The position numbers and the translations under genes are program-made. From a virus, in IMG/VR virus record IMGVR_UViG_3300035703_000474, positions 1-20,020 of that record: a stretch of DNA of 20,020 bases, one strand, 5' to 3'. Every line of letters starts with the position of its first letter. The first letter of the stretch is position 1. The notes beneath the pieces were generated by a model. That model was not told the origin of the DNA. It worked only from the letters and a program-made list of their open reading frames with translations, and did not search any database. Below are positions 15,303 to 20,020 of the stretch, in pieces.

Positions 15303-15738
15303 CGAGCACCTCGCGGATGGCGGCGCGGATCAGGTTCCGGGTGTCTCCGACGGTTGATTGTTCAAAGGCTTGTGGTGCCAGCCGGTCTGGCAGAGCCAGC
15401 AGGCGGGTGCGCAAAAGCGCCAATACCGCGATCCAGGCCGCCTCGATCTCATCCGCCGCAATCAGCGAGCGGCGCTTTTCCTCTGCCTCCATCTCGGCAA
15501 GGTCAGCCCGCGCCCGAATGAAACGGGCCCGTTCGGCCGCATAATCAGGCGCACCGGCCTGCGCCCTCAGCGCCTGATCACGCAAGTACCGGACATAGCC
15601 GCGCACAGACCCGATCAAGTCATACTGGCCGCGCTCAGCCTTCGGGATCACCCCCTCGCGGCTAAGTTGTTGTATGCGCCGTTCCGAGAGATCCAGAAGC
15701 CGCGCGATTACGCCGATGGGCTGTGTGGCTGTCGACAT
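15142..15738 (-). CDS. Terminase small subunit, Nu1-like
   Basis: A 198-residue protein with an N-terminal winged-helix DNA-binding domain of the Nu1/MerR-like type: VIARLLDLSERRIQQLSREGVIPKAERGQYDL at about residues 9-40. A long helical section (AERARFIRARADLAEMEAEEKRRSL, about 68-92) follows for oligomerisation, then a domain with LLALPDRLAPQAF. The C-terminal tail is acidic and Gly/Ser-rich and is read over the start of TerL in another frame. It recognises the packaging site on phage DNA and loads TerL. As first gene of the minus-strand morphogenesis operon, it is probably served by a promoter in the 115-base spacer upstream. Confidence 0.9.
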   Translation of the reverse strand: MSTATQPIGVIARLLDLSERRIQQLSREGVIPKAERGQYDLIGSVRGYVRYLRDQALRAQAGAPDYAAERARFIRARADLAEMEAEEKRRSLIAADEIEAAWIAVLALLRTRLLALPDRLAPQAFEQSTVGDTRNLIRAAIREVLDDLAQPDIELEADIDLAGVTDPEADCGESTGSSEAAAGSDHQRLGGPEPPAKL

Positions 15739-15853
15739 GCGCAGCTCCCGAACCTTCGATTAACTATATGGAATCGCGTCTAATTCACTGGATAAGCTTT
15801 CCCCCTAGAGCGAAGCTCAAGACAGCAGAAAACGCAATTCAGGACGCCTCGAG
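15739..15853. other. Divergent intergenic region upstream of terS
   Basis: This 115-base spacer lies between divergent TerS and the first small plus-strand gene and is AT-rich compared with its flanks. A weak plus-strand promoter fit is TCGATT with TCTAAT 17 bases later (about 15757-15785). On the minus strand TATAGT can be read as a -10 for TerS but has no good -35. A small GAGC-GAA-GCTC hairpin lies at 15808-15818. Lambda-like phages place cos next to terS, so it could also hold the packaging site. None of these is certain. Confidence 0.35.
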
Positions 15854-16066
15854 ATGAGCCACCGCCCAACAGCCCAAGACGCGTTCATCGCCAAGAAGGC
15901 CGCGATCGACACGATGCTCGCGCGGCTACAGGCGCTGAGCGCAGAGAACTTCAACACCCACCCCGACGAGGTTCAGTGGGGCCATGTCGGCAACCTCGAC
16001 TACTACGCCGAGCTCCTGAAGCGCATCACAGACAGCGCCTTCAAGGAAGGCGAGCACGCGGAGTAA
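15854..16066 (+). CDS. Small conserved-looking protein, unknown function
   Basis: A 70-residue, mostly helical protein: SHRPTAQDAFIAKKAAIDTMLARLQALSAENF at the start, then VQWGHVGNLDYYAELLKRITDSAFKEGE. The charge pattern and clean codon use suggest it is real. I recall similar short proteins from Rhodobacterales phages and plasmids but cannot name a family. It has no membrane segment and no catalytic motif. It is first of a two-gene plus-strand unit; the next gene starts 5 bases after its stop. The ribosome site is weak (GGACG region). Confidence 0.6.
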   Translation: MSHRPTAQDAFIAKKAAIDTMLARLQALSAENFNTHPDEVQWGHVGNLDYYAELLKRITDSAFKEGEHAE

Positions 16067-16071
16067 ACCCC

Positions 16072-16290
16072 ATGGAAACCACCAGCATTCGGCTCACCAT
16101 CCGGAACCTGCCCGACCATTTTGACCGCACCCGCATTTCCGCCGTTCTCGACGAGATCGAACTGGCCCTGATGGAGGAGCGCGACGTTCACTGCAGCACC
16201 TCAGCCGACAGTTTCACCATCACGATTGTGGTGCCAACTCTCCGGCTGGTGGATGTGGCGACATGCTTGAAAGGCATTGGCCTGATCTAA
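16072..16290 (+). CDS. Small protein, unknown function
   Basis: A 72-residue protein with alternating beta and helical pattern: SIRLTIRNLPDHFDRTRISAVLDEIELALMEE, then DSFTITIVVPTLRLVDVATCLKGIGLI. It could be a ferredoxin-like alpha/beta fold, judging only from the strand-helix-strand layout. The ATG at 16072 has GGAG 8 bases upstream, overlapping the previous gene's stop region, so it is probably co-transcribed with that gene. Its last 4 bases overlap the end of the convergent DUF7220-type gene. I do not recognise the family. The larger frame starting at 15976 is a shadow. Confidence 0.6.
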   Translation: METTSIRLTIRNLPDHFDRTRISAVLDEIELALMEERDVHCSTSADSFTITIVVPTLRLVDVATCLKGIGLI

Positions 16291-16514
16291 CCTCGCGCAC
16301 CCGCCACCCGGATGGCCTCGAAGAGCCGGCGCAGCAAGAACGATCTTGCCAGGCTTACGATTGTGAAGACCCCGCCCATTGCAAGATTTTGACCCAAGGT
16401 CGTCTGCAGTCCGAACACAGGAAAGATCAGGATCTGCGTCACGACGGCGACGCCATAACCGACGATCACGTTGGCGACAGACTCGGCCAACGACATGAGG
16501 CGGGACTGCTTCAT
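16287..16514 (-). CDS. DUF7220-type small membrane protein
   Basis: A 75-residue protein with two likely membrane segments: about residues 12-34 (ANVIVGYGVAVVTQILIFPVFGL) and 40-58 (LGQNLAMGGVFTIVSLARS). A basic end follows (FLLRRLFEAIRVAG). The pattern 'SRLMSLAESVANVIVGYGVAV' and the 'SLARSFLLRRLFE' ending match a small family I know as DUF7220 from Rhodobacterales phages. Its function is not established. Its ATG overlaps the methyltransferase stop (ATGA), so the two are coupled. With two membrane segments it could be holin-like, but no lysin gene is adjacent and I would not name it so. Confidence 0.7.
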   Translation of the reverse strand: MKQSRLMSLAESVANVIVGYGVAVVTQILIFPVFGLQTTLGQNLAMGGVFTIVSLARSFLLRRLFEAIRVAGARG

Positions 16515-17743
16515 GCGGCCTCACGTTCGGCCTTCAGCGCCCCGAAGGTGGTGTCGCTGCCCTCAAGCACCGCCTGTTTGCCGGTGAACTTCTGCCAACG
16601 TGCAACCGCCACATCGACGTAAGCCGGGTTCAGTTCGATGCCATAACAGACTCGTCCAGTCGTCTCGGCGGCGATCAGCGTCGTCCCTGATCCCATGAAG
16701 GGTTCGTAGACGGCCTGCCCGGGGCTCGAGTTGTTCAGGATTGGTCGGCGCATGCATTCGACGGGCTTCTGCGTGCCGTGGACGGTTTTCTCGTCCTGAT
16801 CCTTGTTGGCAATCTGCCAAAGCGTGGTCTGCTTGCGGTCCCCAGCCCAGTGGCCCTTGCCGGATTTGCGCACGGCATACCAAGCGGGCTCATGTTGCCA
16901 ATGGTAATCACCGCGGCTCAAAACCAGCCGATCCTTGGCCCAGATGATCTGGGACCGGATGCTGAACCCCGCGACCTCGAGGCTTTCTGCGACCGTCGCT
17001 GCATGCAAAGCACCGTGCCACACATAGGCGACGTCGCCGGGAAACAGCGCCCAAGCCTCGCGCCAGTCGGCGCGATCGTCGTTCAGCACCTTACCGGTGC
17101 GTTTTGTTTTGGCTGCGCCCGCCTGATTGCGCCAGCTCGGGTCGTATTCCACGCCATAGGGTGGATCGGTCACCATCAGCAGCGGTTTGACCGTGCCAAG
17201 GAGCCTCTCAACATCCGTAGCGACAGTGCTGTCGCCGCAGAGCATCCGGTGGTTGCCGAGGATCCAGAGATCGCCTTGACGGCTGATCGGATCCTCGGGA
17301 GTTTCCGGCACATCGTCCTCGCCCTCCTGCGGACCGGTGCCTTCCTCAAGGCTCGACATCAGGGCGTTCAGCTCATCTTCGGTGAAGCCAGTCAGCCCGA
17401 GGTCAAAATCCGCCTCCAGCAGGTCGGCCAGTTCGAGGTTCAAGAGGTCCTTGTCCCATTCGGCATTCTCGCCAGAACGGTTGTCCATGATCCGGAACGC
17501 GCGCGCCTGATTAGCTGTCAGACCCTTGGCGACATGCACCGGCGCGGTCTTAAACCCGAGCTTGCGGGCGGCTTCCAGCCGGGTGTGCCCGGCGAGAACC
17601 ACCATCGCCTCATCCACGACGATGGGTTGGCGCCAGCCGAATTCCTGAATCGATGCCGCGACCGCAGCAATCGCCTGCTCGTTGCGCCGCGGGTTGCGCG
17701 CATAGGGAATGATCTGCTCAAGCGGCAGGTCGACGACGTCCAT
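16511..17743 (-). CDS. DNA methyltransferase with N-terminal ParB/sulfiredoxin-like domain
   Basis: About 410 residues. The first ~100 form a ParB-N-like domain (LEQIIPYARNPRRNEQAI, then GWRQPIVVDEAMVVLAGHTRLEAARKLG). The second part is a DNA methyltransferase with DPPYGVEY (catalytic motif, about residue 193) before FMGSGTT (AdoMet-binding, about residue 349), the order seen in the beta class. DPPY implies N6-adenine or N4-cytosine methylation. Such proteins in phages are thought to protect DNA from host restriction. No restriction endonuclease is adjacent. An ATG at 17764 extends it by 7 residues but lacks a ribosome site. ATG 17741-17743 has AAGGA 7 bases upstream and matches the usual start of this family. 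Confidence 0.92.
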   Translation of the reverse strand: MDVVDLPLEQIIPYARNPRRNEQAIAAVAASIQEFGWRQPIVVDEAMVVLAGHTRLEAARKLGFKTAPVHVAKGLTANQARAFRIMDNRSGENAEWDKDLLNLELADLLEADFDLGLTGFTEDELNALMSSLEEGTGPQEGEDDVPETPEDPISRQGDLWILGNHRMLCGDSTVATDVERLLGTVKPLLMVTDPPYGVEYDPSWRNQAGAAKTKRTGKVLNDDRADWREAWALFPGDVAYVWHGALHAATVAESLEVAGFSIRSQIIWAKDRLVLSRGDYHWQHEPAWYAVRKSGKGHWAGDRKQTTLWQIANKDQDEKTVHGTQKPVECMRRPILNNSSPGQAVYEPFMGSGTTLIAAETTGRVCYGIELNPAYVDVAVARWQKFTGKQAVLEGSDTTFGALKAEREAA

Positions 17744-18088
17744 GGTGATGTCCTTGAGGTGCATGAAAGCGAAATGGGGTCGGATGCCCGTTTCGGTTCA
17801 GGCGAGTTGTATCAGGCGGTCATGCCTTTGTTTTGTTGGGGTTCGACGCAAACCGAAACGAAACGGGTGTTTTCAGGGGTGTCACTGGGAAACCCTCGGG
17901 CCTCGCCCCCCCGAATACGGTCATGAACAGGAGGGACCCGTTCAATTTCAATGGGTTGCGAGGCGAAACATTTTGAACGGAGACGGTTTTTTCGGAAACC
18001 TGGTCACCGAGTTCAGCTTTGTTTTGCCTCTTGCAGTGCCACTGATCCTCATCGTCTCATATACGCGTACACACGAGAGAACTGCAAA
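17744..18088. other. 345-base non-coding region between methyltransferase and VRR-NUC genes
   Basis: No convincing gene is seen here. A frame starting at 17951 joins the nuclease but its first 46 residues are basic and unlike coding sequence. The region has runs such as CCCCCCC (17906 area), a perfect 10-base inverted repeat described separately, and a second imperfect repeat around CCCGTT/AATGGG at 17938-17957. The two genes are divergent, so promoters and operator sites for both are expected. I could not find a well-spaced -35/-10 pair. Confidence 0.5.
17789..17860. repeat. Inverted repeat, 10-base perfect arms
   Basis: CGTTTCGGTT at 17789-17798 is repeated in inverse as AACCGAAACG at 17851-17860, with 52 bases between. 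The right arm is followed by AAACGGG, giving an overlapping CGAAACGAAACGGG motif, while the left arm is preceded by CC. The repeat is far too widely spaced for a terminator. It lies upstream of the methyltransferase start and could be paired protein-binding sites. No function is shown. Confidence 0.5.
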
Positions 18089-18721
18089 ATGGCTCAAGCG
18101 CCCACCTTCGACACCGAAATCAACAAAGCGCCGGCGCTCCGCATCAGCCATGTCGTGCGCGGCCGCTTAAACGATGGCAGCAGGGTCCAATACCTCGTGG
18201 ATCCCGAAGGCAAAGGTGATGAGCGAGATATTCCAGAGGACGTCGTCCTGCGGCGTTGGCGACGCAGGACAATGGTTGGCCACACATTCCATGGTTGCAG
18301 GTTGGGACCAAACACCTGGCGCGCCATTGGCTACGCGTTCGGTTCGGAAGCAGAACAGATATGCAGTCTGTCAGTCGAGCAGATCGCAGCGGGTCGACAA
18401 GACCTGAGCCTAGACAACGACAGCCATCACTTCCGGCTGCCGGACGCATCAACTGTGGCGTGCCTCTTTCAGGCCTTGGGGCCTGGTCAACTTGAAAAAA
18501 TCCTCCGTCGTCATCTCTCGCCCGAGCGGGTCGAGAGATTTGGCACACCGGACCTGTTCTTGTTCGCCAAGAAGCGTCAGGAAGCGAAGGTGTCGTTTTT
18601 CCGCTTAGTTGAGGTAAAGAAGCCTGGCGAGCATATCAGTCGTGACCAACACGAAGAAATTGCGTTCCTGCGCTCAATCGGCGTTCCCGCTCGGGTCCTT
18701 CGGCTCATCGAGCGCAACTAA
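18089..18721 (+). CDS. VRR-NUC domain nuclease-like protein
   Basis: A 210-residue protein whose C-terminal third is a VRR-NUC (PD-(D/E)XK) domain: GTPDLFLF at residues 152-159 with Asp155, then LVEVKKP at 173-179 giving Glu175 and Lys177, then Gln187 in RDQHEEIAFLRSIGVPARVL. All residues of the active-site pattern are present. VRR-NUC proteins cut branched or flapped DNA; stand-alone phage versions are often near replication genes. The N-terminal 140 residues are not recognised. The start is ATG 18089 with GAGAGA upstream. The only plus-strand gene in this stretch, it converges on the DUF6362 operon, with 111 bases between the two genes. Confidence 0.85.
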   Translation: MAQAPTFDTEINKAPALRISHVVRGRLNDGSRVQYLVDPEGKGDERDIPEDVVLRRWRRRTMVGHTFHGCRLGPNTWRAIGYAFGSEAEQICSLSVEQIAAGRQDLSLDNDSHHFRLPDASTVACLFQALGPGQLEKILRRHLSPERVERFGTPDLFLFAKKRQEAKVSFFRLVEVKKPGEHISRDQHEEIAFLRSIGVPARVLRLIERN

Positions 18722-18764
18722 CCAACAAAAACGGGGAGAGACGTCTTTCCGACGCACTCTCCCC
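18722..18764 (-). terminator. Intrinsic terminator of the RuvC-DUF6362 operon
   Basis: Hairpin with 8-base perfect outer stem GGGGAGAG (18733-18740) and CTCTCCCC (18757-18764), plus an inner 4-base stem CGTC/GACG (18742-18745 and 18751-18754) and a 5-base loop. Read on the minus strand it is followed by GTTTTTGTTGGT, the T-tract of a rho-independent terminator. It therefore ends transcription from the minus-strand genes to its right. On the plus strand no T-tract follows, although the hairpin may still protect the 3' end of the convergent transcript. Confidence 0.8.
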
Positions 18765-18832
18765 ATCATGCCTTTCAGGTAGCACGGATTTGTTGCAGAT
18801 GTCGAGAAGAAAAATGTTGCAACACATTGGAC

Positions 18833-19213
18833 TCAATGGTGATTCAGTCGATCCGCGATCTTGGCCAACGACACCTGCCACCTCCGCCACGCAGTGGTAC
18901 GATCCACCCCTAACTCGCCACTGATCTCTTTCCAGGGACGACGGGCCGCCCGCCACCAGATCAAGCGACGTTCGTCCTCGCCGATCCACAGCACCCAGTC
19001 GAAGGTCTGCTCAAGCCGAGTGATCGCAGAGGTCGAAGGCCAGACCCGCATCGGCTGCGGCTCCATCGCGAGGATCTCCTTTTCCGACCGCACGATCTGC
19101 GGCCAGGCGTTGAAGTAGCCCTGCACCCTCACGGGCGGCAGCTTGCGCAGGGTGCGGAACGCCTCTTCGAAATGATCGGCGACGTCGTCGGCGGTCCAGG
19201 TGCGATCAGCCAT
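18833..19213 (-). CDS. DUF6362 family protein
   Basis: A 126-residue protein beginning MADRTWTADDVADHFEEAF with AAGGAGG 8 bases upstream; a longer frame to 19279 reads into the previous gene. It matches my recollection of DUF6362, a phage family with a C-terminal helix-turn-helix-like section: EDERRLIWWRAARRPWKEISGELGVDRTTAWRRWQ. This resembles the small terminase or sigma-like recognition helix seen in phage late regulators. It could bind DNA, but there is no evidence of the target. It is the last gene before the terminator and overlaps the preceding stop by 8 bases (ATGGCTGA). Confidence 0.75.
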   Translation of the reverse strand: MADRTWTADDVADHFEEAFRTLRKLPPVRVQGYFNAWPQIVRSEKEILAMEPQPMRVWPSTSAITRLEQTFDWVLWIGEDERRLIWWRAARRPWKEISGELGVDRTTAWRRWQVSLAKIADRLNHH

Positions 19214-19406
19214 GACGTGCCTCCTTGGTCGAGGCCCGCTTGCCGTAGAGCTTGGTGCCAAGTTGTTCGACCAGTTCACGCTGAGGCCAGGTTAACCTCT
19301 GGTCGTCGATACAGACCGCGAGCAGCCCCTGTTCGTGCCAGCCTTCGCGCTTCACTTGTTCCAGATCCCGGCGCTGGCCGCCGTAGCCCCTCGGGTAGAG
19401 CCTCAT
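19206..19406 (-). CDS. Small conserved-looking protein, unknown function
   Basis: A 66-residue protein: MRLYPRGYGGQRRDLEQVKREGWHEQGLLAVCIDD, then RLTWPQRELVEQLGTKLYGKR. It is basic, with no membrane segment or catalytic motif I recognise. A good GGGGAGG sits 8 bases before the ATG. Its start overlaps the RuvC-like stop by 4 bases (ATGA) and its end overlaps the DUF6362 start by 8, so it is clearly part of a three-gene unit. I do not recognise a family. Confidence 0.68.
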   Translation of the reverse strand: MRLYPRGYGGQRRDLEQVKREGWHEQGLLAVCIDDQRLTWPQRELVEQLGTKLYGKRASTKEARHG

Positions 19407-19930
19407 GCCACACCTCCCCGGGTCTCGAGAGCCCAGTGAAGGATGGCGATGGCATCGGCCTCGTTGTCGTCCGCAGGGCTATAACCGCGCGCGCAAGCAG
19501 CCGCGATCATGGCCTCTTTGGATGCGTTACCCTTGCCAGTGGCATGGCGCTTGATCGTGCCCACCGGCACGCCCTCATAGGGAATTCCCCGCAACTCAGC
19601 CCACGCGGTCAGTGAGGCCATAAGGCCCCCATAAACGTGGGCTGCGTCTGTTCCGGCATGACGGCGGACCTCTTCAAACCAGATGGCTGAGATCGGACCG
19701 GACAGCCGGTCGAGTTCCGTCAGCCAGCTGGTGAAGCGCAGATAGCGCATACCGCCTCCGTCATAACGTCCGGGACGGAAGCTGGCCGTACCGCTGGTAA
19801 TCAGACCATCCTGGCCGCGGAGTGCCCAGCCAGTGGTGGTGCCAAGATCGAGGGCAAGGATGGTTCCTGTCCCGGGGCCAGCTTTGGGGCTTGGGCTGAC
19901 GACAGGCAGAGTTCGGGTGTTCGAAGCCAT
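19403..19930 (-). CDS. RuvC-like Holliday junction resolvase
   Basis: A 175-residue protein with the RNase H-like fold of RuvC-type nucleases. Residues 23-35 (TILALDLGTTTGW) give the first catalytic Asp. WFEEVRRHAG near 84-93 gives the Glu. The C-terminal DNEADAIAILHW gives the last acidic pair. Between them, GTIKRHATGKGNASKEAM is the typical phage RuvC substrate-binding stretch. It would resolve branched DNA before packaging or aid recombination. The ribosome site ACGGAGA lies 8 bases before the ATG. Length is close to RuvC (about 170). Confidence 0.92.
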   Translation of the reverse strand: MASNTRTLPVVSPSPKAGPGTGTILALDLGTTTGWALRGQDGLITSGTASFRPGRYDGGGMRYLRFTSWLTELDRLSGPISAIWFEEVRRHAGTDAAHVYGGLMASLTAWAELRGIPYEGVPVGTIKRHATGKGNASKEAMIAAACARGYSPADDNEADAIAILHWALETRGGVA

Positions 19931-19986
19931 GATGGTCTCCGTTATGAGGGGTGATGGGGGATGGTTGGTTTGAATGGGCCGGCTGC

Positions 19987-20020
19987 TCAGTCGGGCGACA
20001 GATCGTCACTGAATCGGCTG
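19987..20020 (-). CDS. C-terminal end of an upstream gene (partial)
   Basis: In one minus-strand frame the right edge reads SRFSDDLSPD and then a TGA at 19987-19989, which would be the end of a gene starting outside the window. It is followed by a 56-base gap before the RuvC-like start. Ten residues are too few to name it, and one other frame remains open, so this is tentative. Confidence 0.3.
   Translation of the reverse strand, partial: SRFSDDLSPD

Noticed and set aside
1-15738. The whole region as a genuine gene transfer agent
   Set aside because: Tail-tip genes resemble the GTA, but the lambda-type gpA terminase, gpW, gpD and gpE head set and the methyltransferase/RuvC early genes fit a real phage.
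16287-16514. Holin assignment for the DUF7220-type protein
   Set aside because: Two membrane segments alone are not enough; no endolysin or spanin is adjacent and the gene is coupled to a methyltransferase.
16778-17926. 382-residue plus-strand open frame antisense to the methyltransferase
   Set aside because: It covers the methyltransferase and its upstream spacer; the minus strand carries DPPY and FMGSGTT motifs, while the antisense has no recognisable domain.
17951-18088. Upstream extension of the VRR-NUC gene by 46 residues
   Set aside because: The extra sequence is basic, Cys-containing and unlike coding DNA; the AGGAGGG at 17929-17935 is 15 bases from that ATG, and ATG 18089 has a better-placed GAGAGA.
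1-20020. CRISPR array, tRNA, rRNA or transposon
   Set aside because: No regularly spaced repeats, no tRNA-like cloverleaf and no transposase or terminal inverted repeats were found around the cargo cassettes.

Overview
This window is most of the morphogenesis cluster of a tailed phage or prophage, plus part of its early/replication region. The host is probably an alphaproteobacterium of the Rhodobacterales type. The reasons are high-GC coding sequence, a tail-tip gene order like that of the Rhodobacter gene transfer agent (GTA), and small families I associate with this group (DUF6362, DUF7220, DUF6441). No integrase, repressor, lysis gene, tRNA or att site is visible, so prophage versus free phage cannot be decided. 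Family names are from recognition of the translated proteins; no search was run.

Region 1 (15738 down to 1, minus strand) is read right to left. The head module follows the lambda order: TerS, TerL (gpA type), gpW-like joiner, portal, ClpP-fold protease with a long C-terminal extension, gpD-like decoration protein, gpE-like capsid, head-tail joiner. The tail module follows: DUF6441 protein, tail terminator, tail tube, tail assembly chaperone, tape measure, and three tail-tip genes resembling GTA genes 12, 13 and 14. The last of these leaves the window. Genes are tightly packed, with many start/stop overlaps of 1 to 4 bases.

Region 2 is three plus-strand cargo cassettes, each placed at a different junction of that minus-strand tail operon: a higBA-type toxin-antitoxin pair (4088-4671), a lone bactofilin (6402-6776), and a DUF1778/GNAT toxin-antitoxin pair (7253-8096). 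Each starts back-to-back with one tail gene and ends tail-to-tail with another. Two of them overlap the 3' end of the facing tail gene.

Region 3 (15739-20020) holds two small plus-strand genes, a minus-strand pair (a DUF7220-type membrane protein and a ParB-domain DNA methyltransferase), a plus-strand VRR-NUC nuclease, and a minus-strand set with a RuvC-like resolvase, a small unknown protein and a DUF6362 protein. That set ends in a clear intrinsic terminator.

The strongest non-obvious signal is a complete -1 ribosomal frameshift element in the tail chaperone gene: the heptamer A-AAA-AAC in the correct phase, a 6-base spacer, and a 13-position hairpin. It joins the 145-residue G-like protein to a 106-residue extension whose tail-end sequence looks conserved and which carries a four-cysteine knuckle. 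The most unusual gene content is the bactofilin, a bacterial cytoskeletal protein, carried as cargo inside a phage tail operon.
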